From Corella eumyota (taxonomy: Eukaryota > Chordata > Ascidiacea > Phlebobranchia > Corellidae): a stretch of 64,000 bases of DNA. The notes below the pieces were generated by a model. It did no database searches and was not told the DNA's origin. It saw only the letters and a list, made by a program, of their open reading frames with translations. Where the stretch lies: the NCBI GenBank assembly GCA_963082875.1, contig OY720099.1:1426001-1490000 (forward strand), in the 5' to 3' direction. This document shows, in pieces, positions 23,101 to 39,281 of the stretch. The translations under genes were made by a program, and so were the position numbers. The stretch's first letter is position 1. Every line of letters starts with the position of its first letter.

Positions 23101-24190
23101 TATAGACTATAATTGCCCGGTAATTAGGCTGCTGATTAAGTGCTGGCTCAGCAGGAGTTCGTACCGCTTATAGCGCCTTACTCAAAGGCGCTACAGCATG
23201 AGAGCAGTGGGGATTGAACCCACGACCTCATGTGTGGTGTAGCAAGTGTTCTTACCACTACACCGTATTTGAAAAGTTTTGATATTTGAAAAGTTTTGCT
23301 AAAAATAATAGAATTTTAAGCCATAATAAAATTTTACCACGACTTAGTCTTTAACTTCACTTTTTAAACTTCAGTATAATTCACTTTACATAACATTTTA
23401 ATTATTGCAGATATCCTAATTACATTTTTATTGAGGGAAATAAAAATACTCGGAGAAATAAAGAAGGACTATATGGGATATTACAAGATATTTTTATTTT
23501 GTCGAAATGCGATTTTTTAGTTTGTACATTCTCATCCAACGTAAGATTTATTTATAACTTCGAAAATTTTATTAAATATCTTAAGGTTTAATCGTTTATA
23601 GACTGTAGACCATTACGTTTTTAGATACTTAGTATTTTGGAAAGTACAGCCTGTTTTATATAGACATATATCATGATGATTATAGTAAATCGTTGTTTTT
23701 TTTTAATTTTTTATTAGGACAAAAAAGGCTATAATACCGATTTACATATAACTTTTGTATTACAGTAAAATAATATATACTGTAATTAATATAGGCTGCT
23801 ACATTTGCCCCAAATGTATTGTAGGACAAATTTGCTTTTTTCTTGGTCCCAAAATGTTTATATTTTAAATTATTTGTTATTATCTTTTAGGTTTGTAGGC
23901 TAAGCTATGAACTTATGGAGACCTATCGAATAGATGCTTCTAATCGGTACCAATCTTTAGACGATAGTTACTACTTTATGTCTTCGAGAAAACAAGTTGT
24001 TACACACAAACACATTGCTAAAAACAGCCAAGAATTAGACCTTGAAATAGGCGATGTTGTAACGATAAAAGGAAATCACTGGGACGGTTATTCTTTGGGT
24101 TTACATGACCGAACTAAGAAAATCGGTCTCTATCCTTCTTATAAAGCAAGATATAAAATCAACAGTGTTACGTTTCCTATTTATGCCTGA
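20146..24190 (+). CDS. FUT8-like alpha-1,6-fucosyltransferase B (with SH3 domain)
   Basis: Exons: 20146-20249, 20642-20706, 20790-20937, 21298-21406, 21488-21692, 22182-22407, 22803-22976, 23411-23540, 23891-24190 (486 residues). It starts with a short basic cytoplasmic tail and one membrane anchor (ILLLLSVAFLLMVY), then a stem with predicted helix (residues about 45-125). Catalytic motifs: ASALHHAIACL, IHIRRGDK (human FUT8 has T where this has G), RVYVATDD, CDFLVCTFSSN. The C-terminal SH3 is clear: GDVVTIKGNHWDGYS and GLYPSYKARY. Expected role: GDP-fucose transfer to the N-glycan core in the Golgi. The nearest relative is copy A at 10.8-14.2 kb; the two flank PAQR and the PLP enzyme. A polyadenylation signal lies at 24289-24294. 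Confidence 0.88.
21731..21998 (+). repeat. tRNA-derived SINE, full length with an internal deletion
   Basis: Head GGCAGCGTGGTGTAGCGGT and box B GGTTCAATACCC are intact; part of the GCGCC-rich segment is missing. Ends ATAAAGATATATACAG. Intronic in FUT8-like B. Confidence 0.85.
22441..22735 (+). repeat. Second tRNA-like repeat family, one and a half copies
   Basis: Begins TGTCCGGTAGTGTGGCGAAC and has a T-arm-like GGATTCGAGCCGCACCAACG, then a TTTACGGATAGCTCAAAACA segment. From about 22647 a second, partial copy repeats GGTTTTGGGTTCGAGCCACA and TTTTCAGATAGCTTAAAAAC. It differs from the main SINE of this window. Intronic in FUT8-like B. Confidence 0.55.
22985..23266 (-). repeat. tRNA-derived SINE, full length
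   Basis: Reverse copy starting 9 bp after the donor at 22977, in an intron of FUT8-like B. Blocks GACCCAGTCTCAAGTTGCC and CTTACCACTACACC are present. Confidence 0.87.
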
Positions 24191-24843
24191 ACATTTTTAT
24201 AGTATTTTTTAAAGTTTTTATTTTGTTGATCTGGATTTTTTTTTATATTTGTATTTTTAGTTAGATATATATGCAATTTTTAAGTCAAAATAAAGAGTAA
24301 TCTAAAGACGTGCGCAGACACGGTGCCAAAATATCACGATTTTTGCTGAATCATTTTTATATTTATTATATGTCGGAATTAAGCAATTCATTAATCATAT
24401 ATTTTTAGTCCTTTACTAATTGTGTCTAGTTTGTATTTGTATAAGGCTAAAGTAGTCGGAGTAAAAGGTTAAAAATATCATTGGTAACGTATTGGGGAAA
24501 GTTTATATTTAGTATACGTCATACTTTCTGTTTTTCGATACTTCTTAGAAGACTTTATGCGCACATATTTTGTCGAGGGGGTAAAATCAGTTTTAAGGCG
24601 GTTTGAGGTCTAATTTTATTCTCTTGATCATGAAGAGGAGATAATTAACTCGTCTGCTAATTTTGATGCTTATAGGGAGTTTAACGGGGTTGTAATAATA
24701 AAGTAAAAGAGACACGAAAGTTAAGTTATTCAATGCCTGTGTAAAGTATAGGGCGTTTTCGTTAATGTTAAAACCTTGGTTAAGGCTTTTTTTGTAATAT
24801 TTATGATTATTTTTAGCAGGTACATCTAGGTAAAAATTGAAAA
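24191..24843. other. Intergenic between FUT8-like B and ALDH
   Basis: Holds the FUT8-like B polyadenylation signal AATAAA at 24289-24294 and then the short promoter or 5' UTR of the ALDH gene. No other structure recognised. Confidence 0.5.
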
Positions 24844-28987
<4,144 letters not shown>

Positions 28988-30152
28988 ATGAACAAGCAAA
29001 TATATGTGCTTATATGTTACATTTCTATATTTATCATTAATCGTTATGTACAAAATTATAATACCTCAATCATTACTCAGTGATAGGAGTATATTCCATT
29101 ATAATAATACCTATACTATTTCACATTAATTCAATAGTACACTGATATTTAGTAGCATAATATGATGGTGTTATATAATATTTCTTTTTAATTTTGTGTT
29201 TTGTTTGTTATAGGGTACAACTGTTTGATAATTGTTTTTTCTGTGTGTTAACGTATATATAGATTATATTCTCTTATATTATTTGCTATGGAATATTGAA
29301 ATTATGTTTAATTACTAAATATTTTGTGTTATGCAGTATCATAATAAGTATTAAAAAAGTTCATTAGAAATTCTATGTAAAACTTTAAAGCATTGGTAAG
29401 AACAGCTTTATTGAAACATTAAATAGCAAATTGCAAAAACCTAAATAAAAAACCTTTTTTAGCATTTTTAGTAAGTTAACATTAGAAAAAAACATTTTTT
29501 TTCTAAGGGTGGAAAAATTAATTAATTTGAGGATAATGAGCTTTAACTAAAATTGTGCCACAAGCGGTTAAATATTTTATGATTTCTGTTGGTAACTGCG
29601 ACAACATTCAAACAACATTTTTTTAATTTCCTGGTTTTGGAAAGGTTTTAATAAACCTAATTAGCAAAAATTTGTGTAATTACAGAATGCAAATTCTTAT
29701 AAACTACTATTTAAAGGAGAAGCTTGCTTATCGTGTATTAATTTTGGTGTTGGAGGGCACAATATTTTGTTAAATTTTTAAATTGGCAAGTTGATAAATC
29801 GTAAAAAAGATTCAATCAAATTAGATGATCTAAACCAACTGATTAATAAATTTGTTTAACACAGGATTTGCAAGTAGGTGTATTAAATATAAAGAAATCC
29901 TCTGCCTTTAATTATAACTAAAAGACTAAAAAATTTCAGATTTAAAAGCTATCAGCTATATTGGCAGTTTGGATAAAATTTTTGGCCTGTTTTGTTGTAT
30001 TTTTTGTACAAATGCTTCTGCTTTCAAAGTGTATAACTGAAGTTAAAAAAGTGTAAGCTTTATATTTACTCTTTTTTTCCTTGTTTATCTTCAGTTTTTA
30101 GGTCTAAAATATTATAAAATATTAAATTGTAGAGTTTTAAAAACAATTCAAA
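28988..30152. other. Intergenic between ALDH and CEP41
   Basis: AT-rich ALDH 3' flank and CEP41 upstream region. No gene, SINE or obvious repeat seen. Confidence 0.5.
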
Positions 30153-33100
30153 ATGTCTCGACATAATCATTCTGGAATAGGAGATTCAAAGGTAAGAATC
30201 TGTTCTTTTAATTTAGTTGGTTTTCTTAAGACTTGTACATTGGCCTAAATGTTTAGGCTGAAATTATAATATCTGTAAATATTTTAAATCTAAAATTATA
30301 AAAGTTTAGAAGTACTAAGTTTACATTTTTATTTTTTCAAGATTTTACAAAGAAAAATACCAACCAGTGGAAGATATACAGATGTCCAATCTAGAGTTGA
30401 TACAGGTGTGAACTCTTTAAAGTTATTTTAAATAAAACAAATTTGTTGTAAAATTTAAAATAAATGAAGTTTTTTATTTTAATTTAGGTTCAAGTATAAC
30501 TCGACAACTTAAAAAAATTGAAGAAATTCAAACAAGTAAGAAAAAATTATGATTTTATTTTGACTTTTTAATTTTAATAATAAAAATTAATTAAAAATTA
30601 TAATTATTTATCTTTATATAAATTTGTTTAAATAGTCCAGGCCTATCTTTAAATATATATACAATTGTTTAAAAAAATAAATCTAAAACTCAGTCTCCCA
30701 ATTTTTAAGTAGTTTTGTAATTTTTTCCAACTCATTGTTGCGGTTTTTTAATCTAAAATATTTCTAAAGTGGTTGTTGTCATAGAGTCATTATATATCGA
30801 TGTAATTGTGTACACAGCCCAAGTATTTTACTCCAGTAGCTAGGGGTTACATACTTAACTGTCGAGATATCATATTTAATATCGCGATATTATTCTTTTG
30901 TGTTGGTTTTGGTTAAGCCCTATCGTGTAAAAAGTAATACTTAATGTAATGTTGAAAGATGTGTTATAAATAATTTGTTTTTGTGTAAATTCTATGTTAA
31001 TGGAATTATTAAAGATATGAAATTAGGTTTATTTCAGTCCAGATAATATAAAATGTGTTAGTGTTAAATGCATTTGCATATGAGTTTAGAATAAAACTGC
31101 CAATATACATATATTGTTTTACTAAAAATGTGATTAATTGTTTAAGTTAGTATATTTTATTAATTGCCCAAATGGAAAAACGAAAAGTACCAATCAAAAT
31201 AAATTGGAGACCTGGCATTGGTAAGAACATCATCATATTAATCAATATATCAAAAGGTAAATAAGATTTTTGGTTGTTTATTTGATTGATTTATTTTTCA
31301 GATTATCGATATAAAAAGGATGAATTGTTCAAAAGAATGAAAGCAACCACACTGGCACAATTGGTAAGTCAATATATCTTATAATAATTCAATATTTTTC
31401 TAATTGATTTCTATTTAATCAAGTCAATATTTTTTGTTTAAAATTTTAGTTTTTAAGTCTATTGTATTGCGGCAAAAAATAAAATACATTAATTAACATT
31501 TTATGTGCTATCTTTTATTTATATTCTTCTATAAAAGCCCTTTTTTTGAAAAACAGTCAAAGAGTAAATTAATTTATTTTTAAACTGAAAAACAAAAAGT
31601 GTTATTGTTGGAACCAGCTTTAAGGTCAAAATACATTTCACAGAACTTTTTGTTTTTATCGTCTCAATTACAAAACATGTTCGAAACTCGTGTTATCGGA
31701 TACGTTAACGTGGTTTGTTCCTTTCAATACCACCTGACCCGATAACTTTAAAGTACTTAACTGTATCTGATAATTACTATTGTTCTGAGTATTATAATTG
31801 TTTCATGGTTTTTGTTTGTCGAAAATTTTAATGTAAAAGGCGGGGTATAAATATTAAATTAAATGTTGTGTTTTATTTTTAATTTTTAATTTTATTTGAC
31901 CTTTAAAATAATTATTGTAACCTTTAAAATAATTATTGTAACCCGATTTTTGTATAAACAGATTTTAAATAAATTCTGTATTTTGTTTGTTTTGGTTGAC
32001 CCAATGTTGGTGTAAGTAACGTTAATGTCAGTTTTATTGTTAAAAAGATTGTTATTCAAGGTGTGGTGGTTTTATAAATTATAGTTAATGTCATTGTGTT
32101 ACACCAAAAACCACATATGCTAAAATAACAAATAATATTGGATGAAAAATTTTAATGCAAGAAAAATGTTACAAAAAAAATTGTATTGGTAAAAAAATTT
32201 AAGCAAAATTTTTCGCATTTTTTTGTTCTATTTTAGCGGTTAGTTTATATTTTGTAGTTCTAATGTCTAGTTGTTGTTGGCACTTAACTTACTTAAACCT
32301 ACAAAGGTACACACTTCAACTGCCCACTTAGGACAATAAATCCGGTTGGTCGAGAGCCATTTTAAGCTTAGCCACCAATGTTGCACGCTTGGCCACTTAA
32401 TTTAAAGTGGACTTTATAATTTACCACCCGTTTAAATTTAAGTGTATTTAAACCACGTTCCAATCTGTTAACCCTCGAGTTATTGATTTTAATATGAGGT
32501 TTGATCTTAATTTAAAGCGCTTTTGTGTATTTTAAAAATTAATTTTTTGGCTAAATTTTGCACATTTATTTATAGCACAAAAAATTTTAATAAAAATACC
32601 TTTTTTTAAAAAAATTATTGTTTCTAATATTACCAATGAAATATATCTTATTCTAAAGTTAGTTAAAGAATTGCTATAATAAACAAAATACTTTAAAATA
32701 TTTCCCAAGTGCTTCTTGAGTTTATACTCATCCTAAACTTGTTGAAGTATTGTGTTCATACTTTCATTAAAACTTCAACTTTTTAGATCCTTCAAGTTGC
32801 TAATGTTTCAATGCAAGATGATTCTTCTATATCAGACCTAGGTAAGATTAAACACTAATTTTTTGTTTATTAATTTTTTGATTTGGTGGGAAGGTTGACT
32901 TATCAGCATTAACAAAAAGTACCTCTTGTTACCCTGACTCAGTCTCGAGTTGCATTTGGCATTTTAATATTTTTTGGATTATAATTGCCAGATAATTAAC
33001 CTGCCAGTTGTTTTTGGGGAACAGTTGATGCTGTCTATAGCGCCTTACTTATGTGCACTATAGCATAAAAGCTGTGAAGATCAAACTAAGGACCTCATGT

Positions 33101-35547
33101 AGTCTGGCCAAGTGTTGTAACCGGGAATCGAACCTAACTGTTAAAAGTCATACTGTGATTATGTTTTGTGATCTTCGATATTAATATATATCATCTATAT
33201 TGATTTTTAAATATAAACTTTCACAGCTTCAGCTCGATCAGGAGCCTCTTCTGTTACTTTAAACGGAAACTTTGAAGAAACTCCCCGTAACCATTCAGTT
33301 ACCCCTGATACCTTAAAGAATGGATTCCATGAAAATGAATTAAGTTCACCTCGATCCTCACTTCAAAGGTACAACCCTAATTTTAAATGTTACAATAATT
33401 CTTATGTATTTGTGTTAACATATTTTTTTATTGATTTAGTGTAATAAAAGGCATGGGTGAGGTTGATGTACTTGACTACAACAAACCAAATACAGAGAGA
33501 TTGGAAACCCCCTACACCGAGAAACCTTACAATGATTGCCCGTATTTATTATTGGATGTTCGAGATTCTGATGATTTCAAAGCATGTCATATCACTGGAG
33601 GTAAAAGCAATGGTTTGATATTATTTAACTTTTTACTGGTATTTAGGAATGGTACGGAATTAAGATTTGGGATTTTTTAATTCATTTTTTAAACAAAATT
33701 GGCAAATTTGTTTGAATCTTGTTATTGTATATTTTTTAAACGGTTAAACTTGGTTGTTGGTATTTAAGATCAGTTAATTGCAATTATTTTTTATTTTCTT
33801 AGCCACTAACTTTCCAATTGCAATGTTATCCCGAACTATGAACAATTTTACCAAAGAAATTCTTGAATATGTAAGTTTTACCACTTACAGTAATATAGAT
33901 CCACTAATACTGGAGTACTTGCAAGTGTTTTATGGCCTTATTTTTTTTATTTGTAGAGAAATTGTCCAGGTCGAATAATAATAATTTATGATGAAGATGA
34001 AAGGATTGCAACGGTGTCGGCAACAACGATGGTGGAACGTGGGTTCGACAACATTTTTGTTCTTTCTGGAGGTTGCTAATTATTTTTATAGCATTTTAAA
34101 TTTTGTATAATCAACATAGTGTTATAAGTACTAATTAAACAAATAACTGACTCTACATTTAAGGTCATTTAATACAGCAATAGGTATTTTAAATTATATT
34201 TGTTATTTCTGTGTTTTATTTTGATTTTTACTGTGGTATGAGGAAATATTTTAAGTAGCTTACAATAACATACACCTTACAATATTGTGGTCAACAACTT
34301 AAAGGTTTAACCCTTACACATTATATATGTTCACAGTGTTATCTTATCTCTATACATTGTTCCATTGAACAAAGCCTTTATGAATGTATTTCCTGTTTGC
34401 TTAAATAAACTCTTAAGTGTTGAGCTAATAATATTTTATTGTTATTTAAGCTAGCTCTTATCTTACATAATTCTGTTAAATATCAGGAATTTTTCAAATA
34501 TTTTTCTAAATTTTATTTTTTTTTTAGGTCTTAAAGTTATGTACCAGAAAATCCCTGATGGTATCACAAATGGAGGTTACCCCTTAAGTTGCAGAGCCCC
34601 AAACCAGCCACGACGTAAATCGAACCCCCAGTACATCGGACCCCCCTCCAACCCCAAGAAGAAGAGGTTTTCAGCGGAGGATTTGGACAAAATTTCTCAT
34701 TACCTGGAGGATAGTTTGATTCCTCAAGACACTGGAAGTAAGTATATGGTATTGATTAATAGTTTAACTTGTTAGGTTCTGAGGTCCTTGGTTTGATTCT
34801 TGCTAATGGAAGTAAGTATATTATTTTAATTATTGAAATCCTGAGGTTCTGGGTTTGGATTTTCGCTAATGGAAGTAGGTATTTTTTTTATTATTATACA
34901 GCCTAAGGTTCTTACTTCGTTTTTTGCTGATGGTAGTAAGTATATTCTTTTTCTTTTTTTTTAATTTCTGAGGTCCTGGGTTTGATACCCAGTGGAAGTA
35001 AGTTTATTTTTATCTTCTTTTAAATTCTAAAGGGGCTAGGTTGGATTTTTAAATGATGAAGTAAGTATATGTTGATGGCCAGCCAAACTTTTATTTAATT
35101 TTTTCCAATTAAATTTTATTATCTTTTTCGCTTTTCCTTCATGATAATACCAAGTTCACAAAAGATGACAAGTTTATCATGAATAATTTATACATCAATA
35201 CATTTCTTTAACTATTGTATTTATTAATTATAGGTCTTTCTTTTACTTATATGTTTTAGTATTGTTATCAACGTCAAAGTCTTAGAAAACACATTTAATT
35301 TTAAAATAACTGGAGTAGTTAAAATTAAATCACAACGCAAGGGTTGTATAAATAAAAATACAATTCCAAAACATTATTTACCTCAGTGTTTAAATTTCTA
35401 TTTTCTAATAAACAACATAAGATTGAAATAAATATTTTGTTAGGTCGTCTAAGCCGTCTTACTACAAACTCGAGACAGACCAACTCATCTAGCAAAACAG
35501 GTTCAACTTATAACGGTAATAGTTCTCATAAACGAGCATGGAGATAG
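30153..35547 (+). CDS. CEP41: Centrosomal protein of 41 kDa, rhodanese-domain protein
   Basis: Exons: 30153-30191, 30342-30405, 30488-30535, 31302-31363, 32787-32841, 33227-33368, 33440-33600, 33803-33870, 33957-34071, 34528-34737, 35444-35547 (355 residues; human about 373). Landmarks shared with human CEP41: [10 protein letters not shown] near residue 52, [21 protein letters not shown]...CHITGA (rhodanese start), [29 protein letters not shown] and FVLSGGLKV. The rhodanese active-site position reads in the LSGGLKV loop and lacks the catalytic Cys, as in vertebrates. In vertebrates CEP41 sits at centrosomes and cilia and is needed for tubulin glutamylation in the axoneme. A polyadenylation signal lies at 35973-35978. 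Alternative first exon and repeated splice donors are listed separately. Confidence 0.92.
31172..31220 (+). CDS. CEP41: Candidate alternative first coding exon of CEP41
   Basis: A 49-nt open segment starting ATG and encoding [16 protein letters not shown], ending exactly at a GTAAGA donor in phase 1. The next exon (31302) needs phase 1, so splicing would give ...[16 protein letters not shown], in frame with the body of CEP41. There is no acceptor needed upstream if it is a true first exon. Support is structural only. Confidence 0.45.
32893..33120 (-). repeat. Old SINE copy
   Basis: GACTCAGTCTCGAGTTGCAT, GATAATTAACCTGCC and TATAGCGCCTTACTTATG are visible; the tail and distal head are degraded. 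Intronic in CEP41. Confidence 0.65.
34731..35068 (+). repeat. Tandem array multiplying a 5' splice site in CEP41
   Basis: The exon end GGAA|GTAAGT at 34738 is repeated in the downstream intron at 34812, 34875 (GTAGGT), 34935, 34998 and 35061. Spacing is about 63 bp after a first step of 74. Each unit also carries a GAGGTCCTGGGTTTGAT-like segment resembling the SINE box B region. Using the later donors would put an in-frame stop at 34773-34775 into the mRNA. Confidence 0.75.
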
Positions 35548-38500
35548 AAAAATAAGAACAACTTTTAAACATTTGCGGCCTTATTTATTTCAATCCAAAT
35601 TCAAAACAGAAAAAAAAAAAAATTTTGGGGTTAGAAAATAGTCCTCCATTTTGGGGATTTTTTTTCTATCTAATTCTTAAGTAAAGAAGCAGTTCATGAC
35701 CAAAGCTTTTGTTATTTACACTGTGAACTGGTTGCTTTTTAAGTCTTTCTTTTAATTAAAAAACGCTGGTTTTTTAACTACAGCGTTATTGCATTCTTAA
35801 ATAATTTTTGTTCTGTAAAAAAAAATGTTTTGATTTTTTTAGCTTAGATTTTTGTCATGTGGTGCTGTCAAATAAGTTTACTTTTTTAGGCAAAAATGAA
35901 TTTTCATATGTTTAAAAAAAGTAGTTAAAAGTTCTGTAAAAAAGTTTGTAGTTTATTTGTAAATTTTGTTGAAATAAAGAGATTTGTTAAATACAGAAAG
36001 ATCGCATTTTCAATTTTGGTTTTGGTAGAAAAAATTCGGTAAATATATTTATTTTGTAACCGCTAGACGATGCTGTTGAGCATTGCTTATACATTTTTTA
36101 TTTTAGAAAAAGCAAAAAAATAATATTTAAACAACTTATAAAACGTATTTTATTTTTAAAAATATTAGTAAATTTGTTTTAAATAAGTTCATTAAAAATA
36201 TGGTACAAAAAATAAGTTTCAAAAACTTTAAATTTTTTTTTTAATTTTAAATTTCGCAATACTGCGTCGCGTTGAACTGCCAAAAACTACGTAAAAAGTT
36301 AAATTCTTTGGTCTAAGTGTTCAACTTGCAAATGTCAATGGAAAAATCGCAGCCAATATGCCTCGGGGTTTCGTCTGCTTGTGATATTAATTCGATAACA
36401 GTTAACGATCGAAAGATATTGTTAAAAACATTGTTTTAATCTTAAAAAAGTTGGCAAAGAACCAAAAATTTACTTGGTAAAATAACCAGTGATGACCGTG
36501 CCACGTAGAAAAATTTTTTCAACGCCCACGAAGATATTTTTACTTTCTAAAAAACAGGCCCAAATATTTTTCGCGATATTATCCTTAAATTTTTTTAGTT
36601 TTTTTTGACAGATTAATTGGTCGATGACAGGCTTTGTTACAATTTTCTTTTGTCAATCAATTAATTGTTAACCTTACAGGTTAACAAAATTGTTAAGAAT
36701 AACAAATTGTATATACATATGTCATACACACCTTTAGTTGAAAGATCAAGGTTAAATACATTACGACAATCTGTCAAAAAACTTTTTTTTTATAAAAAAT
36801 TCGTCAAAATTTGACTTTGAAATTATATGCGTTATAATATCATAAATTCTAAATTAAGAATTAATTTGAGCACAACTATTTGTAACATATAAATATTTAT
36901 ATTTTAAAATAAAAATCTACTGCATAACTAAAGGGCTATTATCACTTAAAAAGTAATTATATTTCATGGTATTGTTTATGGTTTAAATTCAGCAAAACAC
37001 TTAAAACATAATTTTGGTTGAACGTTCATTTTAATACAAACAAACCCAAGGATTAGAAAGCATTTTTTTTCTTACATATTATATCCTTTATACAACGCTT
37101 TAAGTTTGCATTAATTCTTCTAAACTAGTAATTTAAGACCGGTTCGTTATATTCATCTACGTGGATCTTATAGATAAAGTTATAATTATTTTTATTAAAT
37201 TAAAGCCGCTATATTAATTTTAATTTTTGTTTGGGTTATGTCTATGCAATTTGACTATTGTTTAATGTAGAACCTATAATAAATTATCGGTAAAAATCGT
37301 ATAATATACAATTAAAATACTTTAAAAAATAACGTTTATTGTTAAGCAAAATTCTATGAAATATTGTCATGTTAACATTTCGTGGAATAAAGGTTATCAA
37401 TTAGAATTATTAATTAAGCAATAAAAATAAATTTAAAACTTTTATAGAGAATTAGGTAAGGGTAGTAAACGTTAAGTTATTATAGCAATAAAATATTATA
37501 TATTTAGCTATTCATTTACGCAATTTTGATGTAAAAATTTGTCAATAGACTGTGAAAGGCAAGGCAATGTAAATGTGTATATAGTCTGCAGTATAACAAC
37601 AATATACAAACATACTACTATCAAGATATCAGATAAAAAGATATAAATCAGTAATTTTGGACGGAAATTGAAGTAAACTAAAAATTTTTGGCACGGGTTT
37701 AGATTTCGAATTAAGATATTATTTATCTTTACCTTATTTTGCGTTATCTACTATGCGAAACAATAGTTTTATTATAAATAATCCCTGCAAAAGCAATATC
37801 GAATAAATTAAAATAAATATGTACTGAAATTTATTTAGCCTTATGTACAAAAAAATGGTTAACTGCTTATTTATTTTCATATTTTTAAATCAATTTACCT
37901 AAAAATTACAAGTCTCGTATTTAAAAAAAATATTTTTATTGTATTTTTTAGGTTTTTACGAACAAGCTATAAAACAATAACAGTTATAACGACTTGCAGG
38001 TAATAGGTGTATAACAATTAACATTAATTTTACAACTTTTATGACGTTAAAAGGAAAAGGCTGACGTCATAATAAACCACTAAATTGTGGACAGTAAAAA
38101 CACAAATAAAATTCTAGATTTTTATGGATCAGTTTTTTTAGTTTATTTAGGGCAATAAAATATACTAATTGGGTAATTAATCGTTGATTTTTTAGTATTT
38201 TTTACAGATAAGTTCTACATACTTAAGATTTGTTTATTTTTAAAATATCTTAGTGCGCTTGAGAATAGGTTTTACAGGTTTTGTGATATTTAGTGTTTAT
38301 TTTAAATTGAATGCCGGTTAAATTCAAAGTCAAATTTGTATTTGGCTGCGGTTAATAATTGCAATTTATTAAAGCAAAAATTACATATTAAAAAGTTGTC
38401 TATTTTCAGTGTATAATTAAATAAAAAGTAAACGTTACGTTATTTAATTCAGAAATTACTTTTTTTTCTAATTTTTTTTGATTTTTAACGTAAATTTTTG

Positions 38501-39281
38501 ACTACAGCATGCTTTATAGATCTACTTAAAATAGAAATTAATCTCATAAGAATGGCATCGTTTAAAACTTTCTGACATTCACGCAACTTTAGTTTCCGCT
38601 CGTATAACTAACGAAAGATAGAACACCATATTTTTACTGCAGGTAGTTAGTTTGTTAAAGTAACAGGTGGAAGGCATTAGGAACAACATTTTAAGATAGA
38701 TAGTTTTTTGAAGTTTAGATATTTTTGTTTAATACGTTATTAGCTATATTTTTATGTTATAGCTATAGCATTTTTAATATAAGATTCTTCTAGAAAGGCA
38801 TATTAAAAATATTTACGTATAAAAAGTGCTTAATTTAATACGTTATATATTATTATATAACAGTATGAGTAAAAAAGTAATTATAATATGTAAATAAATG
38901 ATTTTCAAAAGTAGATTTTTAGCTAGAATTTATTTGACATTTTTGTACCAGACCTACGCTGACATTTGTTTAACTTTGATAATTAAACAAAAATATTATA
39001 AATCGTGAATTTGACAGAATTTTCTTTTAAAATTAAATATTTGAACTAGTTATACTTCATTATTTATTATTTAAGTGTGCTGTTTTAAAAAATTATAGTA
39101 TAACAGTTTGTTTAAATAATATATAATAACATTTATTTAACCGCTTTTGTTTTATTATTTTGGCAGAAAATTAACTGTGTATTAGGCCCACAATCGGCCG
39201 TAATCACAAAAAACATCTTTAAAACTTATACACTAAAGTTATATCATATTCAAATATATTTTATTAAAATAACGATACAAA
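35548..39281. other. Large intergenic region, CEP41 to GH9-like gene
   Basis: 3.7 kb of very AT-rich DNA. It contains the CEP41 polyadenylation signal (35973-35978), a small inverted-repeat element (36597-36783, listed) and one perfect TGACGTCA at 38062-38069. No exon-like ORF with splice structure was found. Confidence 0.5.
36597..36783. mobile_element. Possible 187-bp inverted-repeat element
   Basis: The left end AGTTTTTTTTGACAGATT matches the complement of the right end AATCTGTCAAAAAACT. A second inner pair (GTTAACC...GGTTAAC) lies around 36668-36685. It could be a very small MITE; no target duplication was confirmed. Confidence 0.35.

Noticed and set aside
34741-34775. C-terminal end of CEP41 at the stop after 34737
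   Set aside because: The strong donor at 34738 and in-frame splice to 35444 give the usual CEP41 tail; the read-through stop is kept only as a possible minor isoform.
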